From Beijerinckiaceae bacterium (GTDB lineage Bacteria; Pseudomonadota; Alphaproteobacteria; Rhizobiales; Beijerinckiaceae), in assembly GCA_018882635.1 (NCBI GenBank), contig VERN01000002.1:1-45496 (forward strand): DNA of 45,496 bases. Reading direction: 5' to 3'. The position numbers and the translations under genes were made by a program. A model generated the notes under the pieces. It was not told the DNA's origin, did no database searches, and saw nothing but the letters and a program-made list of their open reading frames with translations. The first letter of the stretch is position 1. Every line of letters starts with the position of its first letter. Below, in pieces: positions 1-10,794 of the stretch.

Positions 1-579
1 CAGCGGCGCGGCAATTGGCGCGACGGCCCTCTGCCGCCTCAGCCCTTACGCGCAAGCGAAAGCCTGATGCGCAGTGCGCTCTTCAGCCGCAATGCCGCCG
101 GCACCATCTCGCCGCGTGAGGCGCTCATTCTCCTTTTGCTGGTGTCGCACCCGAGCCTTTTCGAGCGCCATGTGGAAACGCTCGCCGAATTGGAGTGGAA
201 ACACCGGGATTCTGCAGCCCTTTCAGCCGCTTTGCTGGATCTTGCCGCGATGGGCGGGGCCACGACAGACCTGCCAGAGAGCCTGCGGGCGCAGGGACAT
301 GGGGAATTGCTGGACCGCGTAGAGCAGGCCTTATCGCCCGGCGACCGGTCAGTTCTGCGCGATGGCAAAGCCGGCCTCGCGCCTGATGACCTTTTAAGGC
401 AATCGCTGGCCTTGCATCGGCGCGCTTTGACGCTAAATACGGAACTCCGCTCGGCTGAGCGGGCTTTGGCCGAAGATGCCAGCGACGCCAACCTGGCCTG
501 GGTCCGCGATATCACGGAACAGATTCAGGCGATTGAAGGCATCGAGGCCGATATTGACCGTTTGCGTGCCGGGGGGTGA
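1..579 (+). CDS. dnaG: DNA primase DnaG, C-terminal part (5' truncated by window edge)
   Basis: Frame is open from base 1 to the stop at 579; helical C-terminal primase-like sequence; directly upstream of rpoD, the classic dnaG-rpoD order. Confidence 0.8.
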   Translation, partial: QRRGNWRDGPLPPQPLRASESLMRSALFSRNAAGTISPREALILLLLVSHPSLFERHVETLAELEWKHRDSAALSAALLDLAAMGGATTDLPESLRAQGHGELLDRVEQALSPGDRSVLRDGKAGLAPDDLLRQSLALHRRALTLNTELRSAERALAEDASDANLAWVRDITEQIQAIEGIEADIDRLRAGG

Positions 580-770
580 CGCCGACGGGAAGAAGGAAGC
601 GGGGGGTAACCTAGCCTTGGGATCCGAACGGAACCAAGGCAGGCGCGTCAAGCGGATGATGGTCTCACGGGGCCGGGAAAAGGGCGGCGGAGCACCGGTT
701 CCGGTCCGCCCGCTTATGCGTGAAGAACAACCCTCCCGGACGGGCGGGACGGGTGTGGAGCGATCGGGCG

Positions 771-2753
771 ATGGCCACGAAGACGAATGAGAAGCAGGAA
801 GGCGAGGTCATCGAGGCCCCGCAGACGGACAGTCCCCTTCTGGATCTGACCGATGCTGCCGTCAAAAAGATGATTAAGACCGCCAAGAAGCGCGGCTATG
901 TCACTTATGACGAGTTGAACGAAGTCCTGCCGTCTGACCAGACCACGTCCGACCAGATCGAAGATATTTACGCGATGCTCAATGAGATGGGCATCAACGT
1001 TGTCGAACCCGAAGAAGCTAGCGAAGAAGGCTCAGCTGAAGGCGGCGACGAAGGAGACGAGGAAGAAGGCGGCGATCTCGTTGAAGCATCGCCTCGCACC
1101 GTTGCCATCTCCGAGAAGAAATCCGAACCCGGTGAACGCACGGACGATCCGGTCCGCATGTATTTGCGCGAGATGGGATCGGTCGAACTGTTATCGCGCG
1201 AAGGCGAAATCGCCATCGCCAAGCGCATCGAGGCTGGCCGCGAAGCCATGATCGCCGGGCTCTGCGAAAGCCCGCTGACATTCCAAGCGATCATCATCTG
1301 GCGCGATGAACTCAATGACGGCAAGGTTCTCTTGCGCGACATCATTGATCTAGAAGCGACCTATGCTGGTCCGGAAGGACGGGGCGCGCCCAAGATTGAT
1401 GCCGACGCAGAAGGCGAAGCCGAAGCCGAAGTGAACGAGCCCGAGATCCCGGAAGGTGATCTCGAAGAAGACGACATGGAAAACAATGTGTCGTTGTCGG
1501 CCATGGAAGCGGAATTGAAGCCGAAAGTTCTCGAAACTTTCGACAACATCGCCGATAGCTACAAAAAGCTGCGCCGCCTTCAGGACCAAAAGGTCGAAGC
1601 GAAGCTTCAGAACGACTCTCTCTCCCCAGCTCAAGAGCGTAAATATAAAAAGCTCAAGGAAGAGATCGTCACGCACGTCAAATCCTTGTCGCTCAACCAG
1701 AACCGCATTGATGCGCTGGTCGAGCAACTTTACGACATTAACAAGCGCCTGATTGGCCTTGAAGGTCGGCTGATGCGCTTGGCTGAAAGCCATAAGGTTT
1801 CGCGCGAAGACTTCCTGAAAAACTATCAGGGTTCAGAGCTTGATCCGAAATGGTTGCTGCGCGTCTCGAAGCTTGGCACGAAGGGCTGGAAGCAATTCGT
1901 CGCCGCCGAGAAGGATGGTATCCGTGACATTCGTCAGGACATCCACGCGCTCGCATCAGAGACCGGGCTCGAAATTCAAGAATTCCGCCGTATCGTTCAT
2001 CTCGTCCAGAAGGGCGAGCGTGAAGCCCGTCAGGCGAAGAAGGAAATGGTCGAGGCCAATCTGCGTCTCGTGATCTCGATCGCCAAGAAATACACCAATC
2101 GCGGCCTGCAATTCCTCGATCTCATTCAGGAAGGCAATATCGGCCTGATGAAAGCGGTCGATAAATTCGAATATCGCCGCGGTTATAAATTTTCGACCTA
2201 CGCTACCTGGTGGATTCGTCAGGCGATCACCCGTTCGATTGCTGACCAAGCGCGCACGATCCGTATTCCGGTGCACATGATCGAAACGATCAACAAGATC
2301 GTTCGCACGTCGCGCCAGATGCTGCATGAAATTGGCCGCGAACCGACACCGGAAGAGCTCGCTGAGAAGCTGGCCATGCCGCTTGAGAAAGTGCGCAAGG
2401 TCCTTAAAATCGCCAAAGAACCGATCTCGCTTGAAACACCGATCGGCGACGAGGAAGATTCACACCTCGGCGATTTCATCGAAGACAAGAACGCGATCCT
2501 GCCTATCGACGCCGCGATCCAGTCGAACCTGCGTGAAACGACAACGCGCGTGCTCGCCTCGCTCACCCCACGTGAAGAACGCGTGCTCCGCATGCGCTTT
2601 GGTATCGGCATGAATACCGACCACACGCTTGAAGAAGTGGGACAGCAATTCTCAGTGACGCGCGAACGTATTCGTCAGATTGAAGCGAAAGCCCTTCGCA
2701 AGCTCAAACATCCGAGCCGCTCGCGCAAGCTCCGCAGCTTCCTCGACAATTGA
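771..2753 (+). CDS. rpoD: RNA polymerase primary sigma factor RpoD (sigma-70)
   Basis: Region 2 ([84 protein letters not shown]) and region 4 ([14 protein letters not shown]...[16 protein letters not shown]). Start taken at MATKTNEKQ rather than the ORF-track start at 720. Confidence 0.97.
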   Translation: MATKTNEKQEGEVIEAPQTDSPLLDLTDAAVKKMIKTAKKRGYVTYDELNEVLPSDQTTSDQIEDIYAMLNEMGINVVEPEEASEEGSAEGGDEGDEEEGGDLVEASPRTVAISEKKSEPGERTDDPVRMYLREMGSVELLSREGEIAIAKRIEAGREAMIAGLCESPLTFQAIIIWRDELNDGKVLLRDIIDLEATYAGPEGRGAPKIDADAEGEAEAEVNEPEIPEGDLEEDDMENNVSLSAMEAELKPKVLETFDNIADSYKKLRRLQDQKVEAKLQNDSLSPAQERKYKKLKEEIVTHVKSLSLNQNRIDALVEQLYDINKRLIGLEGRLMRLAESHKVSREDFLKNYQGSELDPKWLLRVSKLGTKGWKQFVAAEKDGIRDIRQDIHALASETGLEIQEFRRIVHLVQKGEREARQAKKEMVEANLRLVISIAKKYTNRGLQFLDLIQEGNIGLMKAVDKFEYRRGYKFSTYATWWIRQAITRSIADQARTIRIPVHMIETINKIVRTSRQMLHEIGREPTPEELAEKLAMPLEKVRKVLKIAKEPISLETPIGDEEDSHLGDFIEDKNAILPIDAAIQSNLRETTTRVLASLTPREERVLRMRFGIGMNTDHTLEEVGQQFSVTRERIRQIEAKALRKLKHPSRSRKLRSFLDN

Positions 2754-2777
2754 TCGGTCCATGATCGGTCAAGATAC

Positions 2778-2806
2778 AAAGCCCCGCCAAGGCGGGGCTT
2801 TTTCTT
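2778..2806 (+). terminator. Rho-independent terminator after rpoD
   Basis: AAAGCCCCGCC-AA-GGCGGGGCTTT followed by TTTCTTT. Confidence 0.85.
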
Positions 2807-2833
2807 TGGCGCATATCGTTTTATTTCCCGGTC

Positions 2834-2864
2834 CAACAAAAAGGGCGCCATCGCTGGCGCCCTT
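2834..2864 (-). terminator. Rho-independent terminator of the TorF-like porin gene
   Basis: AAGGGCGCCA-TCGC-TGGCGCCCTT; on the minus strand followed by TTTGTTGG. Confidence 0.7.
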
Positions 2865-2885
2865 GAAGTCTGCGGGAGGAAACGC

Positions 2886-3806
2886 TTACTTCGACGGCGC
2901 GAAGATGCCGGTCTGGCTGGCCGTGATATCAACCGAAAGCGTGGCAATGAATGTCGGTCCGCACCAATTGGACCGGCCGCTACCGCTGAACACGCCTTGT
3001 GGATCAGACGTCAACGTAAAGCACTGGCTCTTTGAAAGGTTGGTGTCGTGATAACGCAGATCAAGCGTCGCGATCTGATAGGTGTAACCAACGCCAATAT
3101 TGCCATAGGTGTAATCGGGCAAACGGACACTCCCAAGCGTCGCATTGGTGGTGCCGAGGAAATAACGGCCCAACTCGCCCGAGACATAACCGCCCTTCAA
3201 GAAGGGCGTATTATACTTCGCAGTGAGTGACGTGTAGGTGCCATAAGCGCCGGTTCCCAGCCAGTTCCATGTGTAGAACACGTTCGCGCCGATTGTGAGA
3301 TCCTCCCACGTATAAGCACCCTTGGCCGCCAATTCGAACATATCCGTGTTCTTCGGCGTCCAGATCACGCCATTGTTAATGAGCTGCGTCTCATTCGGAT
3401 AAATGTAGCCAATGCCGCCAAAATCGAATGTGAAATCACCAAATTTCGGGCGGATACCAAAGGTGAGATCAATTTCAGCGGACGGATTTGTCGCCAAATT
3501 GACCGAGCTCGCCGCAACCCCAGCATAGAAAAAATTATCCATCAGCTGGAGTTCGCCATAGGCCTGAACAGCTGGCTTACGGTCGGATTGGGAAATGCCG
3601 CGGAAATTGTAGTCGGTTAGTCCGCGCGCACCGAATACGAAATCATAAGGAACGCTCTGTGCAGCAGGCGCAGCCGGCTCCGGCTTTTTCTCTGACGGAT
3701 CAGCTGCCAAAACGCTGCTCGACAACAGTACTCCCGCAACGATCGCTGCCATTTTGATGTGCAATTTGCTGTGAAGCAGCACGTCACTTGCCCGGTAATT
3801 GCTCAT
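2886..3806 (-). CDS. TorF-family putative outer-membrane porin
   Basis: Signal-peptide-like N-terminus (MAAIVAGVLLSSSVLAAD), FGARGLTDYNFRGISQSDRKPAVQAYGEL motif, alternating beta-barrel pattern, terminal phenylalanine-free SK end. Start at MSNYRAS with a GGGGGA ribosome-binding site upstream. Confidence 0.75.
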   Translation of the reverse strand: MSNYRASDVLLHSKLHIKMAAIVAGVLLSSSVLAADPSEKKPEPAAPAAQSVPYDFVFGARGLTDYNFRGISQSDRKPAVQAYGELQLMDNFFYAGVAASSVNLATNPSAEIDLTFGIRPKFGDFTFDFGGIGYIYPNETQLINNGVIWTPKNTDMFELAAKGAYTWEDLTIGANVFYTWNWLGTGAYGTYTSLTAKYNTPFLKGGYVSGELGRYFLGTTNATLGSVRLPDYTYGNIGVGYTYQIATLDLRYHDTNLSKSQCFTLTSDPQGVFSGSGRSNWCGPTFIATLSVDITASQTGIFAPSK

Positions 3807-4022
3807 AAATCCCCCAAAATCCGACTCGAACCATGAACTGGGGGGAAGGGTGCAAAAGCGCGGCCAGCGTCGCTCCAGTGAAGCGCAAGCGCCACAGCAC
3901 GCGAGTAACTGTGTCGTTGGTGCATCATCCGGTTTGACGGTCATCGCCCAGAACTTTAGAACCGGAGCGGGTGTTTTTGACCCGCCTGTTCTGTGCAGGC
4001 TTCATTTTTTAGGAGTTGCCCT

Positions 4023-4277
4023 ATGACCGTTCGATATTCGATCGAAATAATTTCGCGTCTGGTGAACCGCCATTTATCGGCCCTCGTTTCTGAAGCGCGC
4101 CTCAACGGTATTGAACTCGAAGATCTGACAATTGAGCTGGCGGCCCATGCAAGCTGTGCAGCCCTTAGCTTCTGGACAGCAGACGATCTTCATGGCCTGC
4201 TGGATGCTGCCGCCGCCGAAATCAACACGCGCGCAGACGCCGATCTGAGCCGCGTTGAAGCGGCAGGGTCGGCCTGA
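4023..4277 (+). CDS. Small conserved-looking hypothetical protein (84 aa)
   Basis: ATG at 4023 preceded by TTAGGAG; helical composition; no family recognised. Confidence 0.55.
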   Translation: MTVRYSIEIISRLVNRHLSALVSEARLNGIELEDLTIELAAHASCAALSFWTADDLHGLLDAAAAEINTRADADLSRVEAAGSA

Positions 4278-4424
4278 GCAAGCGACAGCAAGACGGACAG
4301 TGGCGTTCTAACAGGCCAAAGCTCATTTTAGGGTTTTGCACCTGTATCGAGTCTAAAAGCCGCTTTCTTGCGCAGGGATTCGGTGTTTTGTGGATGTTGC
4401 AATTCTGTGTGTCCCCAAGTCCAA

Positions 4425-4841
4425 ATGACCACTCGATCCAACGACCCTGACCTGCCTTCGGCCACCACTGACGAGCAACTGCCCCTGCTGGTTCGGCTCG
4501 AGCTTGAACTTGTGCGCATGCGGCGTCGCCTAATCGGTGACGAACAAAGCGATCCTGTCTGGGCCATGGTGCTTGAGCTCTGCGCAGCCCGGCTTGAGGG
4601 ACGCGAACTGTCCGTCACGAGCCTCTGCTTGGCCTCAGGCCTGCCCGTGACGACAGCCCTGCGCCGTCTGGATGAGCTGGAACGGGATGGTAAGATCACG
4701 CGCAACCCCGACCGGACCGATCGCCGTCGCGTCTTTGTGGCCCTGGACGCCCAGTTTCATGACCGGATCCTCGTTCAACTCCTCGCCATGAACCGACTGA
4801 GGCAAGACCTGCTCCCCATCGCGACCAATGAAGCGCTTTAA
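4425..4841 (+). CDS. MarR-like winged-helix transcriptional regulator
   Basis: ELSVTSLCLASGLPVTTALRRLDELERDGKITRNPDRTDRRRVFVAL is a typical wHTH plus wing. Start at MTTRSND. Confidence 0.7.
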   Translation: MTTRSNDPDLPSATTDEQLPLLVRLELELVRMRRRLIGDEQSDPVWAMVLELCAARLEGRELSVTSLCLASGLPVTTALRRLDELERDGKITRNPDRTDRRRVFVALDAQFHDRILVQLLAMNRLRQDLLPIATNEAL

Positions 4842-4859
4842 ATGTGAAGTAGCGCTGCA

Positions 4860-5050
4860 AATACTAATGGGCAGGCATGCTGCCATATGCGTTGTTTGCA
4901 GACCTCGTTCGCGACATATTCATGTCGGTTTTCTTGAGAGGCACCTACCCCCTCCCGGTGCCGGGCTCGCGCAAACCGTTCCCCTCTGGAAGTTTTCAGG
5001 CATCGGCCTGATCTGACTTCAAGGCCCGATCTCAAGATCGGGCTTTTTCT
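4860..5050 (+). ncRNA. Candidate structured small RNA or long structured 3' UTR ending in an intrinsic terminator
   Basis: Hairpins GGCAG-GCATG-CTGCC (4870-4884), CGACAT-ATTC-ATGTCG (4912-4927), GGCACC-TACCCCCTCCC-GGTGCC (4940-4962), TCAGGC-ATCG-GCCTGA (4996-5011); long-range GTTTGC (4894-4899)/GCAAAC (4971-4976) and CCTC (4903-4906)/GAGG (4938-4941) pairings; terminator at 5024-5050. Confidence 0.45.
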
Positions 5051-5052
5051 TT
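5024..5052 (+). terminator. Rho-independent terminator
   Basis: GCCCGATCT-CA-AGATCGGGC followed by TTTTTCTTTTTG. Confidence 0.85.
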
Positions 5053-5154
5053 TTGTGGCGCAATCTTTAGCTGCAGCGGGACGATGTTGAGATCAAATCG
5101 TGCCTCAACGATTTGGAACGCAATCAGGCGCCCCTCAAGCGCCAGCGATAGCAC

Positions 5155-5186
5155 CCATAAAAAATGGCCGCTCGAAAGCGGCCATT
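5155..5186 (-). terminator. Rho-independent terminator of the aminotransferase gene
   Basis: AATGGCCGCT-CGAA-AGCGGCCATT; minus strand runs into TTTTTTATG. Confidence 0.75.
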
Positions 5187-5216
5187 CTCTAACGTCCCTG
5201 AAGGGAGCCTCGATAC

Positions 5217-6461
<1,245 letters not shown>

Positions 6462-6665
6462 CTAGTCGCCCGCCACGGCTTGGGCAAGCTGAAAGGCCCA
6501 TCCAGCCCCCTTTATTGGTGAAAAAAGCGCAAGCGAGGGCCGTTCCGATGGTCTGCTGCTTTGATCGCGATAAGGGGATTGAAGGCCTAGGACGGACCTT
6601 AGGTTGATCTGTGCTATGCGCGTTGCGAGGCGGCTGCCCCAACGAGACCAAGCCGCAGCGGCGGA

Positions 6666-7016
6666 TCAGCCCCGGAAAACCAATCCAGCACCGAGAGCGA
6701 TAAGCAAAAAGCCGGCGGCATGATTCCAGCTGAGCGGCTCCTTCAAAACAAACACTGAGAAACCCGCGAAAACCACGAGCGTAATGACTTCCTGAATGGT
6801 TTTGAGTTCAGCCGCCGAATAAACTTCATGCCCGATGCGGTTGGCCGGAACGGCAAGACAATACTCAATAAAAGCAATGCCCCAACTCGCCAAAATCACG
6901 AGCGGCAGCGCCACGCTTTTATATTTGAGATGGCCATACCATGCGATCGTCATGAAGACGTTCGAGGCAATCAGCAGCAGGATTGGCAGAAGGGTCGGCG
7001 AGAGAGGAAGGGTCAT
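6666..7016 (-). CDS. DUF486 / DMT-family small membrane protein
   Basis: Four hydrophobic segments; LLIASNVFMTIAWYGHLKYK and FIEYCLAVPANRIGHEVYSAAELKTIQEVITLVVFAGFSVFVLKE motifs. Confidence 0.85.
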   Translation of the reverse strand: MTLPLSPTLLPILLLIASNVFMTIAWYGHLKYKSVALPLVILASWGIAFIEYCLAVPANRIGHEVYSAAELKTIQEVITLVVFAGFSVFVLKEPLSWNHAAGFLLIALGAGLVFRG

Positions 7017-7088
7017 CGGTCGGCTATCAGGCAGGGTGGCGGAAAGACCGCCATTGTGAACCCTGCCCTGAGACCGGACAACCGAAGA

Positions 7089-7370
7089 TCAGCGACGGCG
7101 CTGAGGGCCACCACGTTGCGGCGGACGCGGACCGGCCGAAGCCGCGCGCTCATCCTTATGGCGGAAAATGAGACGCCCTTTTTCAAGATCGTAAGGCGAC
7201 ATTTCGACCGTCACACGGTCGCCAGCCAGCGTCTTGATGCGGTTCTTTTTCATCTTGCCCGCAGTATAGGCAATGATGGAATGGCCGCTGTCGAGTTCGA
7301 CGCGGTAGCGCGCATCGGGCAGAATTTCCGTCACGCGGCCTTCAAATTCGATGAGCTGTTCTTTAGCCAT
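7089..7370 (-). CDS. infA: Translation initiation factor IF-1
   Basis: [72 protein letters not shown]. Confidence 0.95.
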   Translation of the reverse strand: MAKEQLIEFEGRVTEILPDARYRVELDSGHSIIAYTAGKMKKNRIKTLAGDRVTVEMSPYDLEKGRLIFRHKDERAASAGPRPPQRGGPQRRR

Positions 7371-7389
7371 CGGTACTCCGTTCAGATCC

Positions 7390-7422
7390 CAAACAAAAAC
7401 CGCCGTTCGCGGGAACGGCGGT
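7390..7422 (-). terminator. Intrinsic terminator downstream of csp gene
   Basis: ACCGCCGTTC-GCGG-GAACGGCGGT; minus strand followed by TTTTGTTT. Confidence 0.8.
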
Positions 7423-7465
7423 CAGCGTTGAAGGCCCGCTCACGCAGGCCTTCGATACTGCCGAA

Positions 7466-7675
7466 TTAGACGGCGCGAAGATTCGTGGCCGAAGTCTTGC
7501 CCGAACGCTGGTCGGTCTGCAACTCATAGCCGATCTTCTGGCCTTCGCGGAGGCCACGCATGCCAGCGCGCTCAAGCGCGGTCGCATGAACGAACACGTC
7601 CTTGCCACCTTCATCCGGCTGAATGAAGCCGTAACCCTTGGTTTCGTTGTACCACTTAACAGTACCGGTCGACAT
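7466..7675 (-). CDS. cspA: Cold-shock-domain protein
   Basis: MSTGTVKWYNETKGYGFIQPDEGGKDVFVHATALERAGMRGLREGQKIGYEL (RNP1/RNP2 motifs). Start at MSTG. Confidence 0.95.
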   Translation of the reverse strand: MSTGTVKWYNETKGYGFIQPDEGGKDVFVHATALERAGMRGLREGQKIGYELQTDQRSGKTSATNLRAV

Positions 7676-7949
7676 CGTTGCAGTCCTTGTTCCATTTGCA
7701 CGTTCTGGGCAGCTTCCCGCCCGGTTAGTCGAAGATTGGTGAGGAGGCTGAAACGTGCGCCCGGTTTCAGGCGAAGCGGACCAGTTCGTCATGGCCAATT
7801 CGATCCGAAAGAATAAGCGGAAGATTGTGGCTTTTTAGCGGCAAAATTGTGGCAGAGATTTCCCGCAGGTCAGCCGGGGCCGATGAGGCCCGGCCAATCG
7901 GTCAGGCGAGGAAAAACCGGCTACTGTTCATGCCGAGAAGGGCCATGCA

Positions 7950-8120
7950 ATGAGCGAGGATCGTTTCGGGGCCGATTATTATCGCGAAATGACTGACATC
8001 ATTCTCTCCCGCCCAGCTCCTCCTCTCTATGGGACGACGGACGGCCCGCCTTGCCATCGGGCAGATGAATATCCTTACCTAAGGGAATTCCATTGTGCCT
8101 CGCGAGCCCGGCTGTTCTAA
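7950..8120 (+). CDS. Possible small ORF (56 aa), uncharacterised
   Basis: ATGAGCGAGGATCGT... to [59 protein letters not shown]. Below the ORF-track length cutoff. Confidence 0.2.
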   Translation: MSEDRFGADYYREMTDIILSRPAPPLYGTTDGPPCHRADEYPYLREFHCASRARLF

Positions 8121-8194
8121 TTTTGTGTCGATTCTGGTCGGCTTGGATCGGCGCAACCCTTGCCGCATGCCACCCCTACCGCCATGTTCGCCCC

Positions 8195-10762
8195 ATGCCC
8201 AAAACGCCAAAATCATCCGCGCCGCGCTCCAAAGCGTCTAAGCCCGCTCTCAAACCGCTTGAGCCGCATCTCGCACAATTGCTGAGCCCCGGCCTCGCGA
8301 AGGAGCAAGGGTTCGCAGAGGCGCCGCAGAATTTTGAGATCGACATTCCGCTAACGCCCGGCGACCGCCGTCGTGACACCGGGCTCACCCGCGAGAAAAT
8401 GCTCGGCGATACGCCCAAGCGCGTGCGTCAGGGCAATGTGGTGCGCGATCGCGACGAGGCTATCCCGCAGGGCATGACCGGTGCCGGCGCGTCGATGGAT
8501 GCGCTGAAGCAATTGCTTGAAAGCGGCAATCCCTTTCTGAAGGAAGGTATTGTCTGGACACCGCATCGCCCCGAACGACCGGAAAAATCAGAAGGCGGAC
8601 GCCCCTTCCGTCTCGTTTCGCCCTTCGAGCCGCGCGGGGACCAGCCCAATGCCATTGCCGAACTGGTCGAGGGCATTTCTGCGCGCAGTGAGCGCGATCA
8701 GGTCCTCCTCGGCGTGACCGGCTCGGGTAAAACCTTCACCATGGCGCAAGTGATTGAAAAAACGCAGCGCCCGGCTTTGATCCTTGCGCCGAACAAAACT
8801 TTGGCCGCGCAGCTTTACGGCGAATTCAAATCCTTTTTCCCCGACAACGCCGTCGAATATTTCGTGTCCTATTACGATTATTACCAGCCCGAAGCCTATG
8901 TGCCGCGGACAGACACCTATATCGAAAAAGAATCCACCATTAATGAGCAGATTGACCGCATGCGCCATTCGGCAACGCGGGCTTTGCTCGAGCGCGATGA
9001 TGTGATCATCGTCGCTTCCGTCTCCTGCATTTACGGTATTGGCTCAGTCGAGACCTATACCGCCATGACATTCGCCGTGAAGGTAGGCGAAAGGCTCGAC
9101 CAGCGCCAATTGCTCGCCGATCTCGCCGCCCTGCAATACAAGCGCTCAGGCGGCGATTTTCAGCGCGGCGCTTTCCGCGTGCGCGGCGACATTATCGAAA
9201 TCTTCCCAGCTCACTATGAAGATCGCGCGTGGCGCATTTCCTTATTTGGAGATGAAGTCGAAAGCATCGTTGAATTCGATCCGTTGACCGGCTCGAAAAC
9301 CGCCGATCTCGAAAGCGTGAAAATTTACGCCAATTCGCACTATGTCACCCCGCGGCCTACGCTCAATCAGGCCGTCAAAGGCATCAAGGACGAACTCAAA
9401 AAGCGCCTCGACGAATTGATCCGCATGGGCCGCTTGCTTGAGGCACAGCGGCTTGAACAGCGCACTATTTTTGATCTTGAAATGCTCGAAGCGACGGGAT
9501 CCTGCCAAGGTATTGAAAACTATTCGCGCTATCTCACCGGCCGCCAACCCGGCGAGCCGCCGCCGACCCTGTTTGAATATCTTCCCGATAATGCATTGGT
9601 CTTCACCGACGAAAGCCATGTCACCGTGCCGCAAATTGGCGGCATGTATCGCGGCGACTTTCGCCGGAAGGCGACGCTCGCCGAATATGGCTTCCGCCTG
9701 CCCTCCTGCATGGACAACCGCCCGCTACGGTTCGAAGAATGGGAAGCGATGCGGCCGCAGACGGTGCATGTCTCAGCCACACCCGGCAATTGGGAATTGG
9801 AAAAAGCGGGCGGCGTTTTCGTCGAACAGGTCATTCGGCCGACCGGCCTGATCGACCCCAAGGTCGAAATCCGCCCGGCCCGCGCACAAGTCGACGATCT
9901 TCTCGGCGAAGTACGTGAGACATCGGCCAAGGGATATCGCTCGCTCGTCACCGTGCTCACCAAACGCATGGCCGAACAGCTCACCGAATATCTGCATGAG
10001 AATGGCGTGCGCGTGCGCTACATGCATTCTGACATCGACACGATTGAGCGCATCGAGATCATCCGCGATCTGCGGCTGGGCACTTTCGATGTGCTCGTTG
10101 GCATCAACCTTCTGCGCGAAGGCCTCGACATTCCCGAATGCGGCCTCGTCGCCATTCTCGACGCGGACAAGGAAGGCTTTCTGCGCTCTGAAACCTCTCT
10201 TATCCAGACGATTGGCCGCGCCGCGCGTAACGTCGATGGCCGTGTGATCCTTTACGCCGATCATATGACCGGTTCGATGGAGCGCGCGATTGCCGAAACC
10301 AATCGCCGCCGCGAAAAGCAAGAAGCCTGGAACCTCGCCAACGGCATCACGCCTGAAAGCGTCAAGCGGTCGATCGGCGATATTCTCGACAGCGTCTATG
10401 AACGGGACCATGTCCGCGTCGATCTCGGCCTCGCCGACACAAAGAGCGCTGGCCACAATATGAAGGCCACGCTGGCCGATCTTGAAAAACAAATGCGTGA
10501 GGCCGCCGCCGATCTCGAATTCGAAAAGGCTGCGCGCCTGCGCGATGAAATCAAGCGCTTGCAGGCCACTGAGCTCGTGCTGGCTGACGATCCAATGGCG
10601 CGACAATCGGACGTCGAGGGCAAGGCCGGTCGTTATGAGGGCGAACGTGAATATGGCTCGGCTGCCAATCTGCCGAAAACGCGCGCCCGCAAGCCCACCG
10701 ACGACGATATGGGCCCGCATAATTGGGGCGGCGGCGAAGCCAAGCCAAAGAAGAAAAAGTAG
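8195..10762 (+). CDS. uvrB: Excinuclease ABC subunit B with long N-terminal extension
   Basis: [37 protein letters not shown] (Walker A), [59 protein letters not shown]-terminal UVR motif. Start at MPKTPKSS is the probable one. Confidence 0.96.
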   Translation: MPKTPKSSAPRSKASKPALKPLEPHLAQLLSPGLAKEQGFAEAPQNFEIDIPLTPGDRRRDTGLTREKMLGDTPKRVRQGNVVRDRDEAIPQGMTGAGASMDALKQLLESGNPFLKEGIVWTPHRPERPEKSEGGRPFRLVSPFEPRGDQPNAIAELVEGISARSERDQVLLGVTGSGKTFTMAQVIEKTQRPALILAPNKTLAAQLYGEFKSFFPDNAVEYFVSYYDYYQPEAYVPRTDTYIEKESTINEQIDRMRHSATRALLERDDVIIVASVSCIYGIGSVETYTAMTFAVKVGERLDQRQLLADLAALQYKRSGGDFQRGAFRVRGDIIEIFPAHYEDRAWRISLFGDEVESIVEFDPLTGSKTADLESVKIYANSHYVTPRPTLNQAVKGIKDELKKRLDELIRMGRLLEAQRLEQRTIFDLEMLEATGSCQGIENYSRYLTGRQPGEPPPTLFEYLPDNALVFTDESHVTVPQIGGMYRGDFRRKATLAEYGFRLPSCMDNRPLRFEEWEAMRPQTVHVSATPGNWELEKAGGVFVEQVIRPTGLIDPKVEIRPARAQVDDLLGEVRETSAKGYRSLVTVLTKRMAEQLTEYLHENGVRVRYMHSDIDTIERIEIIRDLRLGTFDVLVGINLLREGLDIPECGLVAILDADKEGFLRSETSLIQTIGRAARNVDGRVILYADHMTGSMERAIAETNRRREKQEAWNLANGITPESVKRSIGDILDSVYERDHVRVDLGLADTKSAGHNMKATLADLEKQMREAAADLEFEKAARLRDEIKRLQATELVLADDPMARQSDVEGKAGRYEGEREYGSAANLPKTRARKPTDDDMGPHNWGGGEAKPKKKK

Positions 10763-10794
10763 CGCTTCTCACACGAACGGCTTGTGAGATGCGA

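Noticed and set aside
1000-1480. Glu/Asp-rich repetitive coding in rpoD as a possible tandem repeat
   Set aside because: Acidic low-complexity linkers are ordinary in the N-terminal variable part of sigma-70; no true nucleotide repeat unit.
4860-5050. Identification of the structured region as 6S RNA, SRP RNA or tmRNA
   Set aside because: No SRP GGAAG/GNRA core, no tRNA-like domain, and no single long stem with central bubble as in 6S. Left as unclassified.
7702-7716. GTTC-N7-CTTC resembling the alphaproteobacterial LexA box (GTTC-N7-GTTC)
   Set aside because: One mismatch, sits in the csp leader, and no canonical box is found upstream of uvrB or uvrC here.
9773-10720. 315-aa minus-strand ORF
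   Set aside because: Lies fully antisense to conserved uvrB; typical shadow ORF of GC-rich codon usage, no recognisable domain.
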